Shown here: one piece after another, positions 7,923 through 17,034 of the stretch | Layout: each line of letters opens with the position of its first letter | Position numbering within the stretch: position 1 is the first letter of the stretch | NCBI GenBank assembly: GCA_004173515.1 | Contig: SECN01000033.1 | Span: 1 to 32,248, forward strand | DNA: 32,248 nt | Direction of reading: 5' to 3' | Source: Myxococcaceae bacterium | GTDB lineage: Bacteria; Myxococcota; Myxococcia; Myxococcales; Myxococcaceae | Notes under the pieces: generated by a model | Told to the model about the DNA's origin: nothing | Seen by the model: only the letters and a program-made list of their open reading frames with translations | Database searches by the model: none | Position numbers and translations under genes: made by a program

Positions 7923-8704
7923 GGTTGGCGCGAAGTCTGTCCTGCCTGGACGCGCACGTCGAACCGCGCGACCGTCCCCGGGCGTGAATCCTCCGCCGCG
8001 TCCGTTCCCAGGGCCGCGAGCGCGTCCGCTTCCGAAGCGGGCTCCCAGGACGTGAAGGCCACCAGCATCAGGGACAGCGGGCCCTCGTCCGCCTCCAGGC
8101 TCACCCCCGCCAGCCCCTCCGGGCCTTCCAGGTCGTGCGTGCCCGCCTGGAGGGGAAAGTGCCCCAGCAGCTCCGGAGGCTGTCCCGGCCGCTGCTGGTA
8201 GAGCAGCGCGGTGCCGGACTCGGTGGCGTGGTAGCGCACGAGCAGCACGTCCTGCTTCGCGACGTCGGCGCCGGCATCCAACCGGCGCAGCCCGCCGTCC
8301 AGCCCCCGCGCCACCACGGCCAGCTCCAGGGAGAGGCGACTGGAACCCTTGAGGCCCTCCTCCTGGACGGGCGCCGTGCCCTTCACGAGGGGCACCAGTA
8401 CGACCAGCAGCACGGAGGCCGCGAGCGCTCCGGCCATCCAACCCCAGTAACGTCCCGGGGGCGCGGCGAAGCGCCGGGGCGGGGCAGGGCGGCGCAGGGG
8501 AACGACCTTCGCGGCGTCGGTCTCCACGGCGGGTGCGAGCTGGAGCAGCAGGGCGTCCGTGTGCCCGTCGAGCGGGTCGGAGTGGGTGGCGAGGAAGGTC
8601 TCGCAGACCTCGCACGGCGAGGCCAGGTGCTCACGGAACCAGGCGACCGCGTCGGGGTCCCGGTTCGCGAGGTCGCGCATCACGGCGGCATCCAGGTGTC
8701 TCAT
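7919..8704 (-). CDS. Membrane anti-sigma factor with His-Cys-Cys N-terminus
   Basis: A 261-residue single-pass membrane protein. The N-terminus has H26-x4-C31-x2-C34 (HLASPCEVC), one residue longer than the classic zinc-binding anti-sigma spacing. A Pro/Arg linker follows, then one transmembrane helix at about 87-108 (WGWMAGALAASVLLVVLVPLV), which puts the His-Cys part in the cytoplasm and about 150 residues in the periplasm. The periplasmic part (LLVRYHATESGTALLYQQ; LGHFPLQAGTHDLEG) resembles DUF4384-type sensory modules. The gene starts three bases after the sigma gene stop and overlaps the caspase gene by four. It probably holds the ECF sigma factor inactive until an envelope signal arrives; proteolytic release, perhaps by the neighbouring protease, is inference. 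Confidence 0.82.
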   Translation of the reverse strand: MRHLDAAVMRDLANRDPDAVAWFREHLASPCEVCETFLATHSDPLDGHTDALLLQLAPAVETDAAKVVPLRRPAPPRRFAAPPGRYWGWMAGALAASVLLVVLVPLVKGTAPVQEEGLKGSSRLSLELAVVARGLDGGLRRLDAGADVAKQDVLLVRYHATESGTALLYQQRPGQPPELLGHFPLQAGTHDLEGPEGLAGVSLEADEGPLSLMLVAFTSWEPASEADALAALGTDAAEDSRPGTVARFDVRVQAGQTSRQP

Positions 8705-8707
8705 GTC

Positions 8708-9283
8708 TCACTCCCACCGTCCGGCGAGCACCCGTTGGAGGAGCTCCCGCTTGATGCGCCCACGAAACCGCTCCAACCGCATCGTGATCGTGCTCTTGCC
8801 CACGCCCATCTGTTCGGCGATCTCCCGCGCCGACAGGTGTCCCTCCAGGTAGAAGAGCTGCACGGTCTTCTTCTCCTCGCCCTCGGGCAGCTCGGCGATG
8901 AGCTGCCGCACCACCGCGATGTCCCGCTCCACCTGGAGCGCCGGGGGCAGGGCCGGCACGGTCTCCGGTTCGGGATCCGCCAGCGCGTCTTCCATCCGCC
9001 GCAGGGCCGTGCGGCGCTCCAGCTTCGTGCGCGCCCGGTTGCGCGCGATGGTCAGCAGCCAGGGGGTGAAGGCCCCGGTTTCCTTCAGCCGGGGCAGCCC
9101 CCGGAACGCCCGGACGTAGGACTCCTGGAGGACGTCCTCCACCTCATCCGCATCCAATGTGCCGAAACCCGCGACAAGCCGCGCGACCAGGGGCCGCGTG
9201 CGACGGTAGAGCTCTCCGAAGGCGGACTCGTCCCCCTGCGTCGCACGCCGAACCTCGTCCGCGAATCCGTCCGTCTCACCCAC
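8708..9283 (-). CDS. ECF-family RNA polymerase sigma factor
   Basis: A 191-residue sigma-70 factor of the extracytoplasmic-function group. Region 2 covers about residues 12-85 (DESAFGELYRRTRPLVARLV; DADEVEDVLQESYVRAFRGL; AFTPWLLTIARNRARTKLERR), with the usual core-binding and -10 recognition helices. Region 4 covers about 120-178, ending in the HTH HLSAREIAEQMGVGKSTITMRL. The GTG at 9283 gives a normal ECF length and has GGAGG a little upstream; longer frames would run back through the terminator hairpin at 9355-9392 and are unlikely. It is the first gene of the minus-strand unit that continues with the anti-sigma factor and the caspase-like protein, and such operons are usually autoregulated. 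Confidence 0.93.
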   Translation of the reverse strand: MGETDGFADEVRRATQGDESAFGELYRRTRPLVARLVAGFGTLDADEVEDVLQESYVRAFRGLPRLKETGAFTPWLLTIARNRARTKLERRTALRRMEDALADPEPETVPALPPALQVERDIAVVRQLIAELPEGEEKKTVQLFYLEGHLSAREIAEQMGVGKSTITMRLERFRGRIKRELLQRVLAGRWE

Positions 9284-9354
9284 CTGTGAGGAAGACCTCC
9301 GTCGTGGCGAATCGGCCACAGGCCCTGTTTCTGGAGCACGACCCCCTGAAGCAC

Positions 9355-9392
9355 GAAGGCCCCCGGACGGTGTCGTCCCGGGGGCCCTCTTC
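9355..9392 (-). terminator. Terminator hairpin after the OsmC gene
   Basis: GGCCCCCGGA (9358-9367) faces TCCCGGGGGCC (9376-9386) with an 8-base loop and one bulged base; GAAG and CTTC extend the stem. It lies about 25 bases beyond the OsmC stop and upstream of the sigma gene, separating the two transcripts. There is no strong T-run, as is usual in such GC-rich genomes. Confidence 0.7.
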
Positions 9393-9417
9393 ATTCAACG
9401 TGGAACGGGGGAGGACT

Positions 9418-9843
9418 TCAGCTCGCGAGCTTCGCCTTGAGCGTGATGTTCACCCCGGCGAGCGCCTTGGAGACGGGGCAGCCCTTCTTGGTCTCCTCGG
9501 CGATCTTCTGGAACGTGGCGTCATCCGTGCCGGCGACGACGACCTCGGTGTTCAGCGCGATGGTGGTGATGGCGAAGCCCTCGCCCTGCTTGTCGAGCTG
9601 CACGTCCGCGTTCGTCTTGATGCTGGTGGGCTTCAGGCCCGCCTTCTCCAGGCCCAACGACAGGGCCATGGAGAAGCAGCCGGAGAGCGCCGCGCCGATG
9701 AGCTCCTCGGGGTTGCTGCCCTGCTGCCCTTCGAAACGGGTGCCGAGCGAGAAGGGCACCTCGGAGGCGTGGCCGGGCTTCATCGAACCCTTGCCGTCCT
9801 TCAGGCCACCGGTCCACTGCGCACTGCCCTTGCTGATTCCCAT
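9418..9843 (-). CDS. OsmC/Ohr-family peroxidase
   Basis: A 141-residue protein of normal family length. It has the two redox cysteines (Cys56 in ALSGCFSMAL and Cys122 in KKGCPVSKAL), with the conserved Arg36 and the N-P-E-E-L-I-G helix before the first Cys. OsmC-type enzymes reduce organic hydroperoxides in the cytoplasm using thiols. The ATG is preceded by AAGGAG at good spacing. It appears to be a single-gene transcript: the next minus-strand gene upstream is 133 bases away and a hairpin follows it. Confidence 0.93.
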   Translation of the reverse strand: MGISKGSAQWTGGLKDGKGSMKPGHASEVPFSLGTRFEGQQGSNPEELIGAALSGCFSMALSLGLEKAGLKPTSIKTNADVQLDKQGEGFAITTIALNTEVVVAGTDDATFQKIAEETKKGCPVSKALAGVNITLKAKLAS

Positions 9844-9976
9844 GGCTTTCGTCTCCTTGAGGGTGAATGCGGCGGGGTGCCGCGTCTGTCTTTCTGCCGC
9901 GCCGGAAGGTAGGGCGCGTGCACCTGCCTGACAATTCAAGGCCATGCCCGACATCCTGTCGCCAACGCTTCCGGCG

Positions 9977-11287
<1,311 letters not shown>

Positions 11288-11342
11288 GTTCCTTCCTCTA
11301 TGGAAGAGCCTCCCTCCCGGGCGATGCCTGGATGCGGGGAGC

Positions 11343-11379
11343 GGCGCCCGGGTGTTGAGTTGTGGGAAGCCCGGGCGCC
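11343..11379 (-). terminator. Strong hairpin after the alcohol dehydrogenase gene
   Basis: GGCGCCCGGG (11343-11352) and CCCGGGCGCC (11370-11379) form a perfect 10-bp stem around a 17-base loop, about 30 bases past the dehydrogenase stop. No T-run follows. Termination of the minus-strand unit is the simplest role. Confidence 0.6.
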
Positions 11380-11410
11380 TGCTGCTCAGCGCAGGACACG
11401 TGCCTTCCGG

Positions 11411-12580
11411 TCAGGACGTGAAGACGGCCCGCACGCAGCCGTCCTCCTTCTTCTTGAAGAACTGGTAGCCCTTCGGCGAGTCCTCCAGCGAGAAGTGGTG
11501 CGTGGCGAGGAACGACGGATCCAGTTCGCCCTTCACCACGTGCTCCAGCAGGCGCGGGACGTACTTCTGTCCGTGCTGCTGCGCGGTGCGCACCGTGAGG
11601 CCCTTGTTCATGATGGCCCCCAGGGGGAACTTGTCCATCAGGCCGTAGACGCCCAGCACGGACAGGGTGCCGCCCTTGCGGCAGGCGAGGATGGCCTCGC
11701 GGATCGCCTGTCCCCGGTCGGAGTGCAGGTGCAGCGCCTGCTTCGTCCGATCGTAGGCGTAGCCCGGCCCGGTGCCGTGGGCCTCCATGCCCACCGCGTC
11801 GATGCAGGCATCCGGCCCGCGGCCTCCCGTCATCTCCCGGAGCGTGTCCACCACGCTCTGCGTGTGGCTGTAGTCCACCGTCTCCGCGCCGACGAACCGC
11901 TGCGCCATGGACAGGCGCTCCGGGAAGCGGTCCACGGCGATGACCCGCTCCGCGCCCAGCAGGTAGGCGCTGCGCATCGCCATCATCCCCACGCCGCCCG
12001 CGCCCCACACGGCGATGGTGGCGCCCGGCTGGATGTCGCAGAAGTCCGCGCCCATGTAGCCGGTGGGGGCCGCGTCGGAGAGGAAGATGACCTGTTCGTC
12101 GCGCAGGCCCTCCGGCACGAGGAAGCAGTCGTTGTCGGCATGGGGCACCCGGACGTACTGGGCATGGGCGCCCGCGTAGCCGCCGAAGGCGTGGGTGTAG
12201 CCGTAGATGCCGGCCGTGGGGTAGCCGAACGCCGCCTGCTGGTACTCAGGCTTCGGGTTGGTGTTGTCACACAGCGACCAGAGCTGGTGTTCGCAGTACC
12301 AGCAGTTGCCGCAGACGATGAACGAGGGCACCACCACGCGGTCCCCCTTCTTCACCTTCTTCACGTCGCGCCCGACGTCCACGACCTCCCCCATGAACTC
12401 GTGGCCGATGACGTCACCTTCCTTCATCGTCGGGATGTATCCGTCGATGAAGTGCAGGTCCGAGCCGCAGGTCGTCGACATCGTGACGCGCAGGATGGCG
12501 TCGTGCGGATTGACGATCTCCGGGTCGGGGACGGTCTCCACTCGCAGGTCATTCACTCCGTTCCAGCACAGGGCTCGCAT
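11411..12580 (-). CDS. Zinc-dependent alcohol (formaldehyde-type) dehydrogenase
   Basis: A 389-residue medium-chain dehydrogenase. Catalytic zinc ligands are Cys38 (TTCGSDLH), His60-Glu61 (IGHEFMGEV) and Asp169 (LSDAAPTGY); the structural zinc site is Cys90, 93, 96 and 104 (CGNCWYCEHQLWSLC). The Rossmann nucleotide-binding loop is GAGGVG (193-198), with Asp217 at the end of the next strand favouring NAD. The layout is that of the glutathione-independent formaldehyde dehydrogenase/threonine-dehydrogenase-like subgroup. The start follows GGAGG and lies 15 bases after the SRPBCC gene stop, so both are on one transcript. This pairing with an SRPBCC membrane protein recurs in stress-related gene sets, but the physiological substrate is not visible. 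Confidence 0.92.
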   Translation of the reverse strand: MRALCWNGVNDLRVETVPDPEIVNPHDAILRVTMSTTCGSDLHFIDGYIPTMKEGDVIGHEFMGEVVDVGRDVKKVKKGDRVVVPSFIVCGNCWYCEHQLWSLCDNTNPKPEYQQAAFGYPTAGIYGYTHAFGGYAGAHAQYVRVPHADNDCFLVPEGLRDEQVIFLSDAAPTGYMGADFCDIQPGATIAVWGAGGVGMMAMRSAYLLGAERVIAVDRFPERLSMAQRFVGAETVDYSHTQSVVDTLREMTGGRGPDACIDAVGMEAHGTGPGYAYDRTKQALHLHSDRGQAIREAILACRKGGTLSVLGVYGLMDKFPLGAIMNKGLTVRTAQQHGQKYVPRLLEHVVKGELDPSFLATHHFSLEDSPKGYQFFKKKEDGCVRAVFTS

Positions 12581-12595
12581 GGGCTCGTCCTCCGG

Positions 12596-13360
12596 TCAGT
12601 CCGCGCTCGCGCGTGCGGATGGGTTGTGCTGCAGGGTGGGCATCTCTCCGGTCTCCGCCAGACTCTTGAACCGGCGCAGCACCTTCATCAACGGCAGGGC
12701 TGGGAGGCCGTGCAGCCGCTTCGCCAGTGCCCCGGCCAGCGCGCGCCCCGGTGGGGAGAACGCCAGGTGCAGCGTCACCTCCGTGCCCCAGTTCGCCGGG
12801 GCGGGCCGCAAGCGCACCCAGCCCTGGCCTGCCAGCGCGCCGCCGCCGATGGACTCCCAGCGGATGAACTCCGGCGTGCGCTCCTCCACGACGCGGGAGT
12901 CCCACTCCAGCGTGCGTCCCAGCGGTCCGTGGAGCTTCCAGTGCTGGCCGCTTCCCCCCGTCGGCTTGACGTCCGCGAAGGGGGCCATGAGGCGGCCCAG
13001 CGTCTGGGGATCGCGCCACAGGCGGTACAACACCTCCGCTGGGCGGCCCACGGTGATGGTGCGTTCCACGTGCGTGGTGGGGGTACGGCCGGCCTGTTCG
13101 GAGGACGGTGGCCCGCGCGCCGTGCGGGCGCCGCCTGGGGTCGCGCGCCGCCGGGAGTGCAGTCCCTGGTAGAGCAGGGCGCCGCTGGTCAGGGCCACCA
13201 CCGTGCCCCCGAAGGACCGGCGCCTCAGTCCCAGGGACACGAACGTCCCGGCAAGCACCGCCGAAGCGGCCTGCCCCCAGTGGCTCGAAAGGAGCTCCTC
13301 CGGGGAATGCGTCGCGCGGGGTTCGAAGGGCCGCGGGGGCCCTGTTCGTGAGATTTGCAT
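12596..13360 (-). CDS. SRPBCC-fold protein with N-terminal membrane segments
   Basis: A 254-residue protein. Residues about 25-65 are hydrophobic in two stretches (AASAVLAGTFVSLGL; GGTVVALTSGALLYQGL) separated by Arg residues, like the small DUF2892 membrane module. A linker follows, then a polyketide-cyclase/START-like SRPBCC domain at 97-235: HVERTITVGRPAEVLYRLWRD is the family's opening strand-helix, then LGRLMAPFADV, WDSRVVEERTPEFIRWESI and GTEVTLHLAFSPPG. SRPBCC domains bind hydrophobic ligands; this subgroup has no proven substrate. The start has GGGAGG just upstream. The dehydrogenase gene follows after 15 bases. The last 20 residues are low-complexity. Confidence 0.82.
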   Translation of the reverse strand: MQISRTGPPRPFEPRATHSPEELLSSHWGQAASAVLAGTFVSLGLRRRSFGGTVVALTSGALLYQGLHSRRRATPGGARTARGPPSSEQAGRTPTTHVERTITVGRPAEVLYRLWRDPQTLGRLMAPFADVKPTGGSGQHWKLHGPLGRTLEWDSRVVEERTPEFIRWESIGGGALAGQGWVRLRPAPANWGTEVTLHLAFSPPGRALAGALAKRLHGLPALPLMKVLRRFKSLAETGEMPTLQHNPSARASAD

Positions 13361-13491
13361 GGCTCCTCCCGTCCTGGCCGCGCGTGGAGGGTTGCACGTG
13401 CGTCAGGCACTCCCTGCGATGCTTTGGGCAGGGAGGTCCCGGGACAACTGGACATGTGGATGGGCCGCTGGAGCCGGCTGCCCGGCGTGCC

Positions 13492-14736
13492 TCAATGCGA
13501 GGGCGGTGTGGCTGGCGTGGCCGGCGTGCGCACGTGCTCGGGCCGGAAGCCCATGCCGACGAGCCGCGCGGGGATGCGGCGCAGGGCGGGCACATGCTGG
13601 ACGAGCCAGAGGGGCAGGGGCAGGCCCGTGCGGTCCGACGGGGTTCGCAGCGCGGGGCCCAGCACGCGGTCCTGGATGAACACCTGCGCGCGCTGCGTGA
13701 GGCGCGTGGGCAGCTCCCGCCGCTGTTGGACCCGGTGCAGGTCCTGGGGCGTCACTCGGCCTTGGCGCAGCGGCGCGGCGAGGAGGTTGGCGGCGGCCAC
13801 GGCGTCCTGCACGGCGAGGTTGATGCCCACGCCGCCCACGGGAGACATCGCATGCGCCGCGTCTCCGATGCAGAGCAGGCCGGGCTGGGACCAGGTGCGC
13901 AGCCGGTCCACGCGCACGGTGAGCAGCTTCACGTCGTCCCAACTGGAGATCTCCTGGGCCCGGTCCGCCATGAAGGGCGCCAGTCGCGCGAAGTCCTCGC
14001 GGAACGCGTCCAGGCCGCGCTGCCGCAACAGTTCGAAGGCGCCCTTGGCGATGACCCGGCCGCACTGCCAGTGGTCGCCCCGGTTGATGAGGATGAAGAT
14101 CTGTCCGCGCTCGAAGCGGCCCATGGGGTCCGTGGGGTCGCCCGGCTTGCGTGTCACGCGAAACCAGAGGACGTCCATGGGCGCGCCCAATTCGTCCACC
14201 TCCAGGCCGGAGTGCTGGCGCACGGTGGAGGATCGTCCGTCGGCGGCCACGACGAGGGAGGCCCTCACTTCCAGGGAGCCGTCCGGGGTCCGGGCCTGGA
14301 CGCCGACCACCTGTCCCCGGTCGCGCAGCAGGTCCGTCACCTCCGTGCGCCGTCGCAGGTGGAAGCCCGGGTACGCGGAGGCCTTGCGCGCGAGGAAGTC
14401 GAGCAGGTCCCACTGCGGCATGATCGCGATGTAGCGCGCGTGCGTGGGCAGGTGGGTGAAGTCGCCGACGATGACATCGTGTGAGCCGCTCTGGAAGCGC
14501 AGCATGGAGACCTTCGTGTGGGGCAGGGCGAGCAGTTCATCCATCCATCCCAGCTCATGCATCAGCTCCAGGGTGGACGGGTGGATGGTGTCGCCACGGA
14601 AGTCGCGCAGGAAGTCCGCGTGTTTCTCCAGGACCGTCACATCCACTCCAGCGCGCGCGAGCAGCAGGCCCAGCATCATGCCGGCAGGTCCGCCTCCCGC
14701 GATGCAGCACTGCGTGGTGATGGTTTGCACGGTCAT
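13492..14736 (-). CDS. FAD-dependent monooxygenase (PHBH/UbiH type)
   Basis: A 414-residue group A flavoprotein monooxygenase. The dinucleotide-binding loop is GGGPAG (14-19), with Glu37 at the end of the second strand; the DG motif is VVAADGRSST (163-171) and the second FAD motif is LLCIGDAAHAMSPVGGVG (288-304) followed by GINLAVQDA. These enzymes use NAD(P)H and O2 to hydroxylate aromatic substrates. The start is the ATG whose upstream region holds the left copy of the direct repeat at 14750-14785. The gene is 131 bases upstream of the SRPBCC/dehydrogenase pair and could be co-transcribed with it. The substrate is unknown. Confidence 0.92.
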   Translation of the reverse strand: MTVQTITTQCCIAGGGPAGMMLGLLLARAGVDVTVLEKHADFLRDFRGDTIHPSTLELMHELGWMDELLALPHTKVSMLRFQSGSHDVIVGDFTHLPTHARYIAIMPQWDLLDFLARKASAYPGFHLRRRTEVTDLLRDRGQVVGVQARTPDGSLEVRASLVVAADGRSSTVRQHSGLEVDELGAPMDVLWFRVTRKPGDPTDPMGRFERGQIFILINRGDHWQCGRVIAKGAFELLRQRGLDAFREDFARLAPFMADRAQEISSWDDVKLLTVRVDRLRTWSQPGLLCIGDAAHAMSPVGGVGINLAVQDAVAAANLLAAPLRQGRVTPQDLHRVQQRRELPTRLTQRAQVFIQDRVLGPALRTPSDRTGLPLPLWLVQHVPALRRIPARLVGMGFRPEHVRTPATPATPPSH

Positions 14737-14749
14737 GGCGTATCCCCCG

Positions 14750-14785
14750 CCCGGAGTTGAACGGGCGCGTGAATCCTAATCACGT
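14750..14785. repeat. Direct repeat, left copy (flanks toxin/immunity pair)
   Basis: CCCGGAGTT, then GAACG, seven differing bases, and GAATCCTAATCACGT. The same blocks in the same order and nearly the same spacing recur at 16829-16866. The two copies bracket the SitA-like toxin and its immunity gene. It also lies within the 5' region of the monooxygenase gene, so it could be a promoter or operator rather than an insertion scar. Confidence 0.7.
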
Positions 14786-14923
14786 GCACGGGCCATCTCC
14801 GGGGGACCCGGGGGACTTGGGGGAAATCGAACTGCGAAGGGCCTGAAATGGCACGATGGCCTCCGCCGCGCGGGCGATGTCCGAACGGCCCGGTGGTGCA
14901 AGGAAAGGCTTTGCGGGTGAGCC

Positions 14924-16468
14924 GTGCGCGTTGATGTCGTGGTGGTGCTCGTGGCCCTGCTTTTCGCGGGGTGTGCCGGGGTGGAGACGTCCTCCGGACA
15001 TAATGCGGCGCGGACGCTCCGGCAGCGCTCGGCCTACGCATCGGAAGAGCGAAGCGGAACACGGCAGGACGCCCTGTCGGAAGACGAGGAGTCCGAGGAG
15101 GAGCACCGGCCCCAGCGGCTGCCTCCTGGGACGGTCATCATCACCCGCCCTGGTGAGCAACTGCGGTACGCGGTGGAACTGGGGCTCCTGAAGGTGGACA
15201 CCTTCGAGAAGTTGCTGGTTCGCGCGGGTCTGGAAGACCTGGACGAGCTTCCCCTTCGCCGCAATCCCTTCACGCCGGACGATGCGGCCGAGGTGTTGGG
15301 ACGGCTGATGGCGAAGCCGGTGACCCTGGGGACCTTTCCGCCCCGCATGGCAGCGGGCTTCCTGCTGCGTGAGGTGTTGGAGCAGGGGGAAATCTCCAGG
15401 GAGGAGATGGCACGCCGGGTGAAACGCTTTGCCCGGGAGCAGGTGGCCGTGCTGCGGCCGGACGGCTACCTCGCGTGGGCGCTGAATGGGAGCACGCAGC
15501 AGAAGGTGGCGCCCATCGCGTGGAAGGATGGGGCGTTTCGCGCGGGGTCTTTCGAACTGGGGCGTTTCTACAGCGGGCGCGGGGGCGTCTTCCGCAGCGT
15601 TGATGCGCAGTTGCGCGCCTCGGACTGGCGACCGCTGGCCGAGGTGTATGACGACGCGGACGTCATCAACCGCTCCCTGGACGGAGCGGAGGACGCGTTC
15701 GTCGAGCTGTACCACGCGATGGGGCAGCTCCTCTCCCGTCCTGCGGACAGCCTCGCGGGGCTGAGCAGGCTTCCGGCGGCGGTGGTCGCCCTCATTGCGT
15801 CGTCGCCCGATTACTGGGAGCGCTTTCAATACAAGACGGCGGGAGAGCAGATCCGGGAGGTGGCCCGGCTGACGACGAACGTCATCATGCTCTGTGGCAC
15901 GGCGTCGGCCACGACGCGCACGTTGACACGGTCCATGGTCGGCGCGGAGGCGCTCGTGCCGGTGCTGTCACTGTCCGCGGAAGGCGTGCTGGCGTTCGAG
16001 CGTGTCGCGGTGCCAGTGGGACGCACGGCGGCGGTGTTGAGTAGTGGCCCCGGGGCGGCCATCATCCTCCAGCGGGTTGATGATTCGGCGGCGGCAGGGG
16101 GCGATGAGGAGGACGGAGCGCTGTCGGCTTCGATGTCGAGCGGCCCGAGGGCGTACTCGTCCTACAAGTCCTTCAGGCGGGGGATGGGGCCGGCGGGCGA
16201 GGGCAGGGAGTGGCACCATGTGGTGGAGCAGACGGACGGGAACGTGGCGCGTTTCGGGCCGAAGGCGATCCACAACACCGAGAACGTCCTTCCGATCGAG
16301 AAGGAGCTTCACAGCAAGGTGAGTGCGTTCTATTCGTCCAAGCGACAGTTTCTCACGGGCTCGGACTCCTTGACGGTGCGTCAGTGGATTGGCGCTCAGT
16401 CCTTCGAGGCTCAAAGGGCCTTCGGCCTACGAGTGATTGAGAACATTGTGAAGGGGATCTGGAGATGA
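14924..16468 (+). CDS. SitA-like lipoprotein toxin with WHH/HNH-type nuclease tip
   Basis: A 514-residue protein. The GTG start gives a short lipoprotein signal with lipobox FAGC (Cys17). An acidic, low-complexity stretch follows (EDEESEEEH), then about 330 residues of a helical middle region I cannot assign. After a Gly/Ala/Ser-rich junction (370-410) comes the toxin tip: EWHHVVEQTDGNVARFG with WHH at 430-432, then IHNTENVLPI and ELHSKVSAFY (His450, His463). This resembles the WHH/AHH branch of HNH/endonuclease VII toxins. A lipoprotein N-terminus with a swappable C-terminal toxin and an adjacent immunity gene is the layout of myxobacterial SitA toxins, which pass between kin by TraAB outer-membrane exchange. 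No sitB-like gene is adjacent. The toxin assignment is good; SitA membership is inference. Confidence 0.78.
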   Translation: MRVDVVVVLVALLFAGCAGVETSSGHNAARTLRQRSAYASEERSGTRQDALSEDEESEEEHRPQRLPPGTVIITRPGEQLRYAVELGLLKVDTFEKLLVRAGLEDLDELPLRRNPFTPDDAAEVLGRLMAKPVTLGTFPPRMAAGFLLREVLEQGEISREEMARRVKRFAREQVAVLRPDGYLAWALNGSTQQKVAPIAWKDGAFRAGSFELGRFYSGRGGVFRSVDAQLRASDWRPLAEVYDDADVINRSLDGAEDAFVELYHAMGQLLSRPADSLAGLSRLPAAVVALIASSPDYWERFQYKTAGEQIREVARLTTNVIMLCGTASATTRTLTRSMVGAEALVPVLSLSAEGVLAFERVAVPVGRTAAVLSSGPGAAIILQRVDDSAAAGGDEEDGALSASMSSGPRAYSSYKSFRRGMGPAGEGREWHHVVEQTDGNVARFGPKAIHNTENVLPIEKELHSKVSAFYSSKRQFLTGSDSLTVRQWIGAQSFEAQRAFGLRVIENIVKGIWR

Positions 16469-16815
16469 ACCTTGAAGCACTCGCTGCGGACTTCGCTCAT
16501 CACGTCGGGGCCCAGACAGACGCCATCTTCCGAGGTGATGCCAAGACAGGCAACAAGCATGCGAAGAAGTACATGGCGGCATGGAAGAAGCTTCAAGCCA
16601 GTGGTGACGCTGGGCGTGAAGTGCTCATCCCTCTTTTCAATCATGCGCGCATGGACGTTCGGGTCGCTGCGGCAGCGCTTTTGCTGCGATATCGGACGGA
16701 GGATGCCAAAGCGGTCCTGGAGCATGCTGCACGAGGCGAGGGTTTGGCGGCATTCGAGGCATCCGAAGTGTTGAAGCGATGGGAAGAGGGAGCCTGGAGT
16801 CTGGATCCTGCCTGA
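16465..16815 (+). CDS. DUF2019-like HEAT-repeat immunity protein
   Basis: A 116-residue helical protein whose ATG overlaps the toxin stop by four bases (ATGA), so the two are translationally coupled. The N-terminus (MNLEALAADFAHHVGAQTDAIFRGDAKTGNK in outline) and the following HEAT-like helices (LIPLFNHARMDVRVAAAALLLRY; AKAVLEHAARGEGLAAFEASEVLKRW, both interrupted by charged turns) fit DUF2019, a small family often next to polymorphic toxins. It should bind the nuclease tip and protect the producer. The paralogue at 25147 shares the D-V-R-V-x-A-A/S core and the final L-K/R-x-W motif. Confidence 0.8.
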   Translation: MNLEALAADFAHHVGAQTDAIFRGDAKTGNKHAKKYMAAWKKLQASGDAGREVLIPLFNHARMDVRVAAAALLLRYRTEDAKAVLEHAARGEGLAAFEASEVLKRWEEGAWSLDPA

Positions 16816-16828
16816 CATGTTCTCCCCA

Positions 16829-16866
16829 CCCGGAGTTTTGAACGCGTGCGGGAATCCTGATCACGT
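16829..16866. repeat. Direct repeat, right copy
   Basis: CCCGGAGTT, two extra T, GAACG, seven differing bases, and GAATCCTGATCACGT. Same orientation as the copy at 14750-14785; the conserved blocks match at 28 of 29 bases. It starts 14 bases after the immunity gene stop and lies about 170 bases ahead of the Cys-rich lipoprotein gene. Confidence 0.7.
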
Positions 16867-17034
16867 CCTTATGCGCCAAGGAGCATGTAGTACGGATGGA
16901 CAGCCAATCCGTGAAGGCTTTCGCGGAAAGTGTGTATGCTGTCCGCTCGCGATGTCCCCGAGAGCGGGTGTTCCCGTGCGCGCTCATCGAAGGCTGGCAT
17001 CGCGTCGCCGTGCCAGGCGCACGAGGAGCAAACC

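Noticed and set aside
6261..8201. 646-codon plus-strand open frame opposite the caspase gene
   Set aside because: Arg/His/Gln-rich, no known motif, and exactly antisense to genes with clear domains; a shadow of high GC.
9283..9394. Upstream ATG start for the ECF sigma gene
   Set aside because: It would place 37 extra residues across the OsmC terminator hairpin; the GTG at 9283 gives the normal length.
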